64,000 bases of DNA, taken from contig NZ_CP117031.1 of assembly GCF_028551255.1 (NCBI RefSeq), positions 1 through 64,000 of the forward strand, read 5' to 3'. This document shows, piece by piece, positions 44,601 to 50,747 of this stretch. Below the pieces are notes generated by a model that was not told the origin of the DNA, searched no databases, and saw only the letters and a program-made list of their open reading frames with translations. This stretch comes from Vibrio tubiashii (lineage in GTDB: Bacteria; Pseudomonadota; Gammaproteobacteria; Enterobacterales; Vibrionaceae). The position numbers and the translations under genes are program-made. Position 1 is the first letter of the stretch. Each line of letters begins with the position of its first letter.

Positions 44601-44849
44601 GGAATAGGGAAATTGGTGGGTGAACCCGTCCCTGGCACCGGCACTTTCGTGTTGTGGGAAATCCAACAAGAACCCTTCCTAGACTACGGTGTCCCTCAAC
44701 TTGGATTTAAAAATGATGAGGGGAAGTGGTTGGAGAACAACGAAGTGAAGCCTGATATTGTTGCCTACAATTCCCCCGCGGATGTGGCGGCGAATAGAGA
44801 TCACCAATTGAACGTCGCGATCAACGCCTTATTGGCGACGCTAGAATGA
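41634..44849 (+). CDS. Tricorn-like periplasmic protease (peptidase family S41)
   Basis: 1071 aa with a signal peptide (VVLALLTTSHASLLFA). Residues of about 25-600 form WD40/TolB-like propellers with repeated SPNGEQIAF, SSDGELLAY, SADGSQVLF, SPDDQRVAY units. A C1-like segment then leads to a PDZ domain (GIRVRSILRGGPADLPG near residue 790) and an S41 C-terminal protease core with VVIDVRYNTGGN and the nucleophile serine in ANASSYSDGS. This is the architecture and size of bacterial Tricorn homologues that degrade peptides. It stands alone between the tra region and a recombinase; how it contributes to either is unclear. Confidence 0.88.
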   Translation: MKFSHIAQVVLALLTTSHASLLFAQTPEGSSWYRDIAISPNGEQIAFTFNGQIWLANSEGGDAVPLTRESVHSSNPVWSSDGELLAYEANQYGPGDVFVLNMQTHTSQRLTFHGSKETPYSFSADGSQVLFQSQRIGNGDSEVNNGYFGRSNRLYAIPASGGREQVLLANSVSSYSVSHDGRQALYTDLPSYTEQPWRKGSLSDAARNIWKYDVDTQTHTQVTTFRGEDRNAVWADDDQSMYFLSERSGSFNVWKQSLNGHEDDAVAVTHHTKLPVRFLSISQRGDLAYGFDGGIWLKKNNEATPHQVDIRIPTARSQTSTTNVNLGYEITEMAASPTAPEIAVVARGEIFVISTLTGETRRITNTPQAERNVSFSSDGRTLIYGSERKGSWDLFSCHISEQDKSFFTAAQITEQQLTDTPIDETQPVLSPDDQRVAYRTSRNTLKVMTLEDGSTTTLISSQSMYSYEDADWHYQWSPDGEYIVSRDGSTLSANNILLLDSFGQHAPITLSYSGFSQTQPKFSDDGQMVYWTSEKGGLTELDGSAVNGNVYAVTLNKRIEARLGLSQDQAWLAEQQEQSAEQDNGTSVDVHDLQDRIHRITPYSMSVIASYLSPDNTEMVVANHRDDDIEFVHINLVTGDHEVMLTRSVDDIKSMTVTQDRSTLLLIGDGQLEKIDLASGQSEGVHFSLEAEYDFTKEKQYIFDHVWRLTKTKFYDKDLHGVNWEWYRGAYEKHLPSIHNYIDFAELLSELAGELNASHTGATYFGHPNQWESAASLGLIYDDKYQGKGIRVRSILRGGPADLPGKPIKAGSIIYSVNGIDVLPGHDIYPLLNNLEGKLTRLSVLTPGNQDTISVVTKPISLSGEAHLAYKRWVTKREELTERLSKGRIGYIHLPEMDNAAYRQLVNKLFGLYRDKEAVVIDVRYNTGGNLHDQIMQVLSGVRHSSALSRDGYSVGTFPLRRWAKPSIMLANASSYSDGSIVPYFYQKEGIGKLVGEPVPGTGTFVLWEIQQEPFLDYGVPQLGFKNDEGKWLENNEVKPDIVAYNSPADVAANRDHQLNVAINALLATLE

Positions 44850-44867
44850 CACAATAATCTTCACTCG

Positions 44868-44900
44868 ATGGCCCTTGGACTTCCCAACCAGGGGCCATTT
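44868..44900. terminator. Weak terminator-like hairpin between convergent genes
   Basis: ATGGCCC (44868-44874) pairs with GGGCCAT (44892-44898); only two or three Ts follow. Confidence 0.4.
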
Positions 44901-44928
44901 CACCCTGGTTAAATAGCCGTTAAAGCCT

Positions 44929-46029
44929 TTATTTCGGGGATTTTCTTTGTCTTCGTTGCGCCATCGCAGATTCAGAAGCCAGTACACTACCTCCATAGCG
45001 CAAAACCATTCTCTCCGAACTCCAGCCCCCGGCTTGCTGCACTTGCAGAGATGAAAACCCTTCGGCCAGCAGATCTTGCGTCGCGCCGACCCGAGCACTG
45101 TGGCCTGTAAAAGGGCGATCAGTGCTTAAACCAAGCGTTTTAGCCGCTTTGGCACAAACTCGCCCAATCAACTTAGCCGAGACTGGTGATATCGCCGCTT
45201 GAGTACGCGCCGATCCTTTTAGTTGTTGACTAGACAGTTTAACTCTCTGGATGAGAAAAGCCTCCGGGTTATCAACAATATCGGCATGGCCGAGATAGCG
45301 AGCCAGCAGATCCATAGTCGGGGGCGACACATAGCTGTACTTCACATCCCCACTTTTGTCAGTCTTAGTGACAAACACCTTGATCAACCCACTGCCATCA
45401 GCCTGCCAGTCGATGTCCCCCACACGTAAGGTTTCTAGATTGCTTTTGCGCAGCAAGGTTTCGTACAGCATGCTCACGATCAGCAAATCACGGCACTCAG
45501 TCAAGCTCGCTTCCGGTCGGTCCCACAGATCCACTAACGCATTCAGGTGGCTTTCGCGTAGCGCCACCGCTTGCCTGATCACTTCACGTTGGCGCACTTT
45601 ACGATGATGGATCTGCTGCAGCTGCGCTTTGACATAATCGTTTTGGCAGGGATCGGGACATCCGGAAATTTGATGGGTCTTACCGATCGCCCAAAGCTGC
45701 ACTTTTAAAGTGTTACGGTGTAACCTTTCTTGTTCCGCAATCAAGTACGCCTCTACCGTTTGCGGTGAAGCGGGTAGGGCACATCGATCTTGCTCACAAC
45801 ACCAGGCGACAAAGGTCGCCCACGCACTTTTTAAGCGCACCAGACTGGCCGGCTGCAAGCGCTCTGCTCGGCGAAAGAACTCACCCTGATAATGAGTGAT
45901 CGCGGCCTCCACCAGCGGATGGCCTTCGAGCGCTTCACCCGCGCGCTGCGCCGCCGCTAGCCCCTCTGCAAATTCATGCGGCAGTAAGCGCTCAAACGGC
46001 ACCTCACTCAACACCGATAACGTCGTCAA
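44929..46029 (-). CDS. Tyrosine recombinase (phage-integrase family)
   Basis: 366 aa. N-terminal SAM-like domain about 40-150. The catalytic residues can be followed: Arg in ETLLRKSNLETL, Lys in VTKTDKSG, HSAR in FTGHSARVGATQ, GGWSS, and Tyr in MVLRYGG. The protein resembles plasmid and integrative-element recombinases, not XerC/D, which are shorter. A 32-bp inverted repeat with a 6-bp spacer lies 27 bp upstream of the start and is the likely core site. It may resolve plasmid dimers or integrate the element; I cannot decide which. Confidence 0.88.
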   Translation of the reverse strand: MTTLSVLSEVPFERLLPHEFAEGLAAAQRAGEALEGHPLVEAAITHYQGEFFRRAERLQPASLVRLKSAWATFVAWCCEQDRCALPASPQTVEAYLIAEQERLHRNTLKVQLWAIGKTHQISGCPDPCQNDYVKAQLQQIHHRKVRQREVIRQAVALRESHLNALVDLWDRPEASLTECRDLLIVSMLYETLLRKSNLETLRVGDIDWQADGSGLIKVFVTKTDKSGDVKYSYVSPPTMDLLARYLGHADIVDNPEAFLIQRVKLSSQQLKGSARTQAAISPVSAKLIGRVCAKAAKTLGLSTDRPFTGHSARVGATQDLLAEGFSSLQVQQAGGWSSERMVLRYGGSVLASESAMAQRRQRKSPK

Positions 46030-46055
46030 ACGATCTTTCTCCCTTAAAAACGATC

Positions 46056-46087
46056 ATACGTCCTAGAATGGCAGTTCTAAGACGTAT
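46056..46087. repeat. Candidate recombination core site next to the recombinase gene
   Basis: Arms ATACGTCCTAGAA (46056-46068) and TTCTAAGACGTAT (46075-46087) are inverted repeats with one mismatch around the 6-bp spacer TGGCAG. This is the geometry of a tyrosine recombinase core site. It could also be an operator for the recombinase gene. Confidence 0.6.
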
Positions 46088-46161
46088 ATTAACACGGGTA
46101 CTGATTAATCACATTGGAAAGAAGACCGCATGAAGCGGCCTTTTTCATACTCGCCTTCTAT

Positions 46162-46674
46162 CTAATTCAACAGTTCGACATCAATGCACGAGCGCTTGTA
46201 AATCAACACATCTAACGTGTCAGCATTGCGACCCTCTTCATTTTGAAAGTGATCTGCACCAAACATGACTAAACCCGTGACGTATTCGGGGTTTTCAAGC
46301 ATCGTATTATTGATAACCACTGCCACATGTTTATCGCGCATAGCCTTCCCCCAAGGTTGAAAGGCTGAGGCTTCATTGTAAGGTCCATAACCGTCATCCA
46401 GTTTATTTAAACTCTCTACCGTTTGGTCAACAGTCAGATCGCACGGCACAACGGGAATATCATGTTCAATTGCAAGTTTGACAAGATCAATTAAGGTAGG
46501 ACGAGCATCGTTGGCAATTCCTGAAAAGCTCCCAGCAACATCCCTAAGATTGATAGGATGCGGCCATTCAATGAAAAAGACATCGATGGTACCAGCGGAT
46601 AATTGTGCTCGCGCTAACTCGCGACCCTGTGCTTCTGAGTGAGTATCTTTGATCGCGTAAATGATTTTGCTCAT
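46162..46674 (-). CDS. Putative TraB/ChaN-like (TIKI-type) protein
   Basis: 170 aa from the ATG at 46674 with AGGA upstream; a longer frame adds 16 poorly supported codons. The segment YAIKDTHSEAQGRELARAQL, then VFFIEWP, and a C-terminal GLVMFGADHFQNE resemble the Glu/Gly and GxxH motifs of the TraB/PrgY/ChaN/TIKI superfamily of metal-dependent hydrolases or haem-binding proteins. The resemblance is by eye and the protein is shorter than most members. No signal peptide or membrane helix. Function unknown. Confidence 0.5.
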   Translation of the reverse strand: MSKIIYAIKDTHSEAQGRELARAQLSAGTIDVFFIEWPHPINLRDVAGSFSGIANDARPTLIDLVKLAIEHDIPVVPCDLTVDQTVESLNKLDDGYGPYNEASAFQPWGKAMRDKHVAVVINNTMLENPEYVTGLVMFGADHFQNEEGRNADTLDVLIYKRSCIDVELLN

Positions 46675-46722
46675 AATAACGTTGTCCTTTCTGTATATGT
46701 TGTGGTTTAACTTAGTGTGCAC

Positions 46723-47030
46723 CCATCACTGGTGAAGGTAACCACATCAATGGCTTAACTGGAGAACAAAGTAGCTTCCGATTCACATTTAACGTCGATA
46801 ATACTGGCGACGCCTTTACTCTCAAACATTGTTGTCCCAATGGTTTACCGCCACAGCGAGATCACCTCTATTCGTTATCAATCTCTGTCATAGACACTGA
46901 TAAACCAGCCCGAATGCGTGTTTAATATGCAGGAGTACTTTTTTTTCTAACAGAGTGAACTTTTTCCCAACCAATTGGGATGAGGGTTGAAGCCAATACC
47001 CTGAGATAATAGGTAAAACCTCAGTCTCGG
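46723..47030. other. Remnant-like intergenic region
   Basis: No supported gene. It lies between the TraB/ChaN-like gene and the IS fragment and probably includes sequence left after partial deletion of the insertion sequence. Confidence 0.35.
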
Positions 47031-47338
47031 CTAGGAGGCTCCCAAATCAAACCTTGTAATGCTATTGCTAGAGAGTTTAACGACGTTGCCATGCTCTAGG
47101 GATCCAACGCACAGTTCTTTAAAAGCTTTAAGCATGCGAGACAAGTGTCGGTAGCTTATTCTAAAAATGGATGTAGCATCTCGCCGCTTTAACTTATTGT
47201 TTAATACGTCTTGGATAATGGCGAAGCGTTGCAATTCATGATCGTTCATCGTTACTAACATCCTAAAACCTCCAAGCAAACATAGGACAGATTCACTTGG
47301 AAATAATAGGACATTTTAAAATTGCTCAAACCGGACAT
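47031..47338 (-). pseudogene. 5' fragment of an ISNCY-like transposase gene with the IS end
   Basis: The minus-strand frame 47031-47279 encodes DHELQRFAIIQDVLNNKLKRR followed by SIFRISYRHLSRMLKAFK, the N-terminal HTH of transposases of the ISNCY-type group (this motif trimmed in length). The frame ends after about 80 residues, with no DDE domain. Upstream, GGACA-type repeats (AGGACATTTT, CCGGACATTA up to 47338) look like the IS terminus. The insertion sequence is therefore truncated. It borders the dif-like site at 47362 by 24 bp. Confidence 0.6.
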
Positions 47339-47361
47339 TACTAAATTGCACCTACATACTC

Positions 47362-47390
47362 AGTGCGCATTACGAGTCTTTATGTTTAAT
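47362..47390 (+). other. Imperfect dif-like XerCD site (left end of prophage/module 2)
   Basis: Perfect XerC arm AGTGCGCATTA (47362-47372), 7-nt spacer CGAGTCT, XerD-type arm TTATGTTTAAT (10 of 11). A normal dif has a 6-nt spacer, so this looks like a one-way phage attachment half joined to a chromosomal XerC arm. Confidence 0.65.
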
Positions 47391-47451
47391 GCAATCAGTA
47401 TCACTGCAATTTATAGATTTATAAACTCTTTCACTTTTGAGAGAGTAAATC

Positions 47452-47817
47452 ATGAAGTATCACGAAATGACCAAAAATTATATTTTTCGTGAATTTGAAT
47501 GTGGTCTAACGGTAGACGAAACAGCCAAACTTTGTTTTAAAAGTGTGAGAACAATCAAAGAGTGGGATAAAGGCAAAGCAATCCCAAAGGAGTGTAAGCG
47601 TCTAATGAGATTTGCCAGTGGGAAGCAATTGTCTGCTTATGAAAACTGGTGTCAGTTTAGAATGCGCAACGACAAGTTAGAATTACCTACAGGTCAACTT
47701 GTGACCCCTCAAGAAATAATTGCGGGTATAGCACTACTACAGATTCAGTCCGAATTAGAGATCACAACGACTACAAAGTTATTGAAGTTCGTCCGAGCGC
47801 TCGCAAGAATGAAATGA
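47452..47817 (+). CDS. DUF3653-like phage regulator (intact copy)
   Basis: 121 aa. It reads MKYHEMTKNYIFREFECGLT and then VDETAKLCFKSVRTIKEWDK, which looks like a helix-turn-helix, followed by ECKRLMRFASGK and a helical C-terminus (ELEITTTTKLLKFVRALARM). I link it to the DUF3653 phage-protein family common in Vibrio, from memory. Its leader, with TTTATAGATTTATAAA, is shared with the broken copy at 21345. It sits between the left attachment site and the cargo in both modules, so it may regulate the element or mark it. GAGAG near the start serves as ribosome site. A terminator follows. Confidence 0.75.
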   Translation: MKYHEMTKNYIFREFECGLTVDETAKLCFKSVRTIKEWDKGKAIPKECKRLMRFASGKQLSAYENWCQFRMRNDKLELPTGQLVTPQEIIAGIALLQIQSELEITTTTKLLKFVRALARMK

Positions 47818-47822
47818 AAAAA

Positions 47823-47839
47823 GGGCTCAAAGAGCCCTT
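47823..47839. terminator. Terminator between convergent genes
   Basis: GGGCTC (47823-47828), AAA loop, GAGCCC (47832-47837), preceded by an A-run and followed by TT; works best on the minus strand, where a T-run follows. Confidence 0.6.
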
Positions 47840-47847
47840 AGAAATGT

Positions 47848-48363
47848 TTAACTTAAACCTAGCTCTATTAAGAGAGTGGAGACATCATCTCCGGAATTGT
47901 AATCAACAATTTTCACCCCATTCTTGGAACAAAACTCATGTGCATTATGAGACTCTTGCTTTTGTAATTTGTCGATTAAATCTAGAGAAATACAGTCGCC
48001 ATCTCTTGAGAGCAAACGCCTATGTACCTCGTGAGCGTCTGCCAACACATTTATTACTATGTCTGGGTTAATGTCCTGAAACACCTGATAATCTAATTCG
48101 ATAATCGTTTCATTTTTACCGACTAAGCAAAAGTGGCCATCTAATAGAATGTTCTCATCATCAAGATTAGAAATTCCCTCTAACAGCGCTCTTTGGTTAG
48201 CTTCCGCTTTATCTACCACTTTTGAGGTTTCAACGTATGCAGAATTAGCTTTAATGATATCGCTACAGGAGTATGAGCGGATATCTACAAAGCTATTTAT
48301 TTGCGAACACAGTGTAGACTTCCCTACGCCGTGTACGCCAGAGATGAATATTAGTTTATTCAT
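47848..48363 (-). CDS. P-loop kinase-like ATP-binding protein (cargo of module 2)
   Basis: 171 aa. Walker A GVHGVGKST at residues 9-17 in an adenylate/thymidylate-kinase-like context (MNKLIFISGVHGVGKST); LLDGHFCLVG resembles a Walker B/substrate region, and RRLLSRDGD a lid arginine region. It would phosphorylate or bind a nucleotide or small molecule; the exact substrate is not visible. The gene is the last of three overlapping minus-strand genes, with its ATG overlapping the ASCH gene stop by 4 bp. Confidence 0.75.
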   Translation of the reverse strand: MNKLIFISGVHGVGKSTLCSQINSFVDIRSYSCSDIIKANSAYVETSKVVDKAEANQRALLEGISNLDDENILLDGHFCLVGKNETIIELDYQVFQDINPDIVINVLADAHEVHRRLLSRDGDCISLDLIDKLQKQESHNAHEFCSKNGVKIVDYNSGDDVSTLLIELGLS

Positions 48364-48764
48364 TCAAATGCAAACTCCGGAAAGAGATCCCTCGACAAAT
48401 ACATAAATGATTGAGGTGCTGACACTTTTTTCTTCATTTTGTCTAATCGAAAGGGATTGTCATATTTTTTAACATTACCAATTTTAATAGCGTGAGCTTC
48501 TGACTTCCCATTGAAGTAGTGATCGAAAAACTCTTTTTTGATACCAGATTTTGTTTGGGTCTGATTCCAAATCTCTTGTGGTGTATCAGTTAAGATTCTA
48601 TCGATACAGAACTCGCCGACTACTTTACCCTCGGGCAATGTAGAATAGATGATCACCTTTTCTACATCACTTCTTCGAAAGATCGCCTTACGGTATTCAA
48701 ATTTCTTTTCGCCTGTAAAGATTCTTTCTACAAACTCGGGTTTAATTGATAATAAAACTTGCAT
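48360..48764 (-). CDS. ASCH-domain protein (cargo of module 2)
   Basis: 134 aa. VLLSIKPEFVERIFTGEKKF then EYRK at the N-terminus is the ASCH signature; VIIYSTLPEGKVVGEF and a C-terminal APQSFMYL complete a PUA-like beta barrel. ASCH domains bind RNA or modified nucleobases and some are N4-acetylcytidine amidohydrolases. Here a GNAT gene overlaps upstream by 23 bp and a kinase gene downstream by 4 bp, suggesting a three-part system acting on nucleic acid or nucleotides. The function is inferred. Confidence 0.8.
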   Translation of the reverse strand: MQVLLSIKPEFVERIFTGEKKFEYRKAIFRRSDVEKVIIYSTLPEGKVVGEFCIDRILTDTPQEIWNQTQTKSGIKKEFFDHYFNGKSEAHAIKIGNVKKYDNPFRLDKMKKKVSAPQSFMYLSRDLFPEFAFE

Positions 48765-49827
48765 CTACCTCACCTAAATCAAGCATGTGATTGAACTGGC
48801 TATCCGATATCTCCATTGCTCCCCAATATGCACCCTCTGAGAGACCAACTTCATTAATCAACCTGTCACGAATCACACGTTTCGTCATCGCGGTATTATA
48901 CGTGAATCGTATGATATGAGGATAGCGTTTTGAACGGTAGAAGTATGTAAGTTCATCTTGTGAGAACACAGAGTATGAGCCTGCATAAGATAAAAAAGAC
49001 TCGAGAGTAGGAAAATCACCAATGTTTCTATACTCTTCGACGACGCAAACTGAAGTAATAACAGAACGATAACGTGCAGGACCTGCACCATCCGATGTTC
49101 TGTAGGTTACAATGATATCACCCGGTCTAAAGTCGGCAGTAAGCTCCATAGCACATAGATAAATTTTATGGATGCTATTTGTATGAGAAACGTCTTGTAT
49201 AATATCGTGAGACTCGTTGTTAAGAATAGAGTCTGGTAGCATCCGTGTGTGATAGTCTGGATATATAGACATCAAGTACTTCTTATTTCCTCGAATGTTA
49301 AACTTTGGGTAGTCAGCCATTATGTTGTTATGAACGTGATGCATGTTACGAACTAACACGTTCTCGATACCGTTGGGTGTAGACTTAGAACCAATTACAT
49401 CAAACCCATATCGCTGCATTAATGAAATAAGGTGAGCATGCTTATCAAAAATTGTCACATAGACATCATCTACGTTTGATTTAATAGCGTGGTCAAATAC
49501 CTTTTTCACGAACCTTTCACCGCGTCTTGTTCCTGCTGCATCAAACTTAAAAGTACCAATCTTTAGGTGCATTCCATTTGGTAGGTTTGGTGTTGTATCT
49601 GTCACAACTCCGCTCTCCACCTTCAAATACATAAAACCTTCAATAAATCCCATCGGGTTGTATAAAACGTACGCACAGTCACCTGCTAACGCCTTCTTAG
49701 CGAACCACTCAGGAAATTCCTGATAGTCAGCCTTTAGTGTCGCAAAAAAATTGTCATTAATATTTATATCTGAGAACGGTTGATAGACTAAATTTTCCAT
49801 AGATAAATACTCTTTGGTATTGAACAT
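48742..49827 (-). CDS. GNAT-family acetyltransferase with extra C-terminal domain (cargo of module 2)
   Basis: Up to 361 aa (an internal ATG nine codons downstream is also possible). The first about 160 residues match a GNAT fold: ALAGDCAYVLYNPMGFIEGF, then LKIGTFKFDAAGTRRGERFV, with the acetyl-CoA-loop region RRGERFVKKVFDHA and IDKHAHLISLMQRYGF as the typical last helix/strand. Residues about 190-361 form a second domain (DFRPGDIIVTYRTSDG, FYRSKRYPHIIRF), which may be ASCH/EVE-like. First gene of the cargo operon, followed by an ASCH protein and a kinase. Confidence 0.75.
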   Translation of the reverse strand: MFNTKEYLSMENLVYQPFSDININDNFFATLKADYQEFPEWFAKKALAGDCAYVLYNPMGFIEGFMYLKVESGVVTDTTPNLPNGMHLKIGTFKFDAAGTRRGERFVKKVFDHAIKSNVDDVYVTIFDKHAHLISLMQRYGFDVIGSKSTPNGIENVLVRNMHHVHNNIMADYPKFNIRGNKKYLMSIYPDYHTRMLPDSILNNESHDIIQDVSHTNSIHKIYLCAMELTADFRPGDIIVTYRTSDGAGPARYRSVITSVCVVEEYRNIGDFPTLESFLSYAGSYSVFSQDELTYFYRSKRYPHIIRFTYNTAMTKRVIRDRLINEVGLSEGAYWGAMEISDSQFNHMLDLGEVDASFIIN

Positions 49828-49995
49828 AGTGGGACATCAAAGCTCCATAACCCACACCTTAGATGTGGAATTTATCCTTGCACTGCAACTGTGTCCATAT
49901 CTTTTATAATCTTCTCTCTAATTATGTGAGTGTCTAACGAGATTAAAAACCAATTCTCAGTAGAAAAGAAACTGAATCAAAATCAGAGCGCCATT

Positions 49996-50025
49996 AAGAC
50001 TTTCACCCCGTATTACTATACGGGG
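49996..50025. repeat. Module end repeat, copy 2, with hairpin
   Basis: The 21-nt sequence identical to 24359-24379 opens a 7-bp hairpin CCCCGTA-TTACTA-TACGGGG (50006-50025). It lies at the edge of the phage intergenic region, where filamentous phages have their plus-strand origin, so a nick-site role is possible. Confidence 0.65.
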
Positions 50026-50318
50026 TCGACTCGCTGACGCTCAAACACTGGCGCACTACGTTTGCAGAACGTAGAGAAAGGGGAATCAATCTCGACACTC
50101 GATTGATTTGCTATGAGCAATAGGAACGCCCACACTGCTATGCTCGCTGCTCAGTCTTCGCGACTGCGCATAGCGTGTGTGGCTATCTTATGTGGGTTGC
50201 AGGGGCGTTAAAGCCCCTTTGTTGTGACAGGTCTCTGCGAGGGATATTCTGGCAAGAAGGAGGGGTGTTTTTATCTCAAGCGTCAGCGAAGGCTGACCGC
50301 GCCAGTTGATAGAGCATT
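50026..50318. other. Inovirus intergenic region with multiple hairpins
   Basis: No gene. Hairpins: CTACGTT/AACGTAG near 50070-50088, AATCAAT/ATTGATT near 50094-50118, a long imperfect stem CACACTGCTATGC / GCATAGCGTGTG at about 50131-50182, and GGGGC/GCCCC near 50202-50217. An 11-bp inverted repeat, TCGCTGACGCT (50031-50041) and AGCGTCAGCGA (50279-50289), brackets the region. This is the expected structure of a filamentous phage origin, packaging signal or folded attP. Confidence 0.55.
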
Positions 50319-50507
50319 CTAATTTGAGTCGGTCGAGTGGCTTGGTGCTTCGTCATCGCTTCGCAATTCCTTATCCCTGCGGGGCTTAGACAGTAAAGCC
50401 CTGACAATAGCTTGAAACAAAAATCCAGCCGTAACACCTATAAACACATCGATAGCCATCATTTGGCTAATTGCATCCGCAAACATCAATACTTGTTCAT
50501 CTGTCAT
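50319..50507 (-). CDS. Small single-pass membrane protein of the prophage
   Basis: 62 aa with one hydrophobic segment around residues 12-38 (AISQMMAIDVFIGVTAGFLF) and a charged C-terminus KPRRDKELRSDDE. It is last in the phage minus-strand set, after the RHH-like gene. It may be a minor coat or morphogenesis protein, but I cannot identify it. Confidence 0.5.
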   Translation of the reverse strand: MTDEQVLMFADAISQMMAIDVFIGVTAGFLFQAIVRALLSKPRRDKELRSDDEAPSHSTDSN

Positions 50508-50553
50508 TGTGTCACTCCTTTTATTGAAAATTAAACGTCACCAGTGACGGCAC

Positions 50554-50745
50554 TTATTTGGAAGACATAGAGACAAGCTTGCCCGTAGCGATACTTCGAA
50601 GCACGTTGATAGTTAAATCTTCGTTGTCGCACATCATTTGCGCGGCTTGTTTCACCTCACAATCTCTATCTTCAGGAACCCAGAGCGTGATTTTCTTGAG
50701 TCCCTTATCTTTTTGGCGTTGTTCATATTCTGAATTACGGCTCAT
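50554..50745 (-). CDS. Small ribbon-helix-helix-like protein of the prophage
   Basis: 63 aa. Polar N-terminus, then KKITLWVPEDRDCEVKQAAQ, which resembles the strand and first helix of an Arc/CopG repressor. Its ATG is 2 bp downstream of the zot stop. Probable DNA-binding regulator or accessory protein of the phage; function not certain. Confidence 0.5.
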   Translation of the reverse strand: MSRNSEYEQRQKDKGLKKITLWVPEDRDCEVKQAAQMMCDNEDLTINVLRSIATGKLVSMSSK

Positions 50746-50747
50746 GG

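Noticed and set aside
46162..46674. Conjugative TraB channel protein
   Set aside because: The resemblance is to the TraB/PrgY/ChaN hydrolase superfamily, not to the VirB10-like TraB, which is at 37241-38758.
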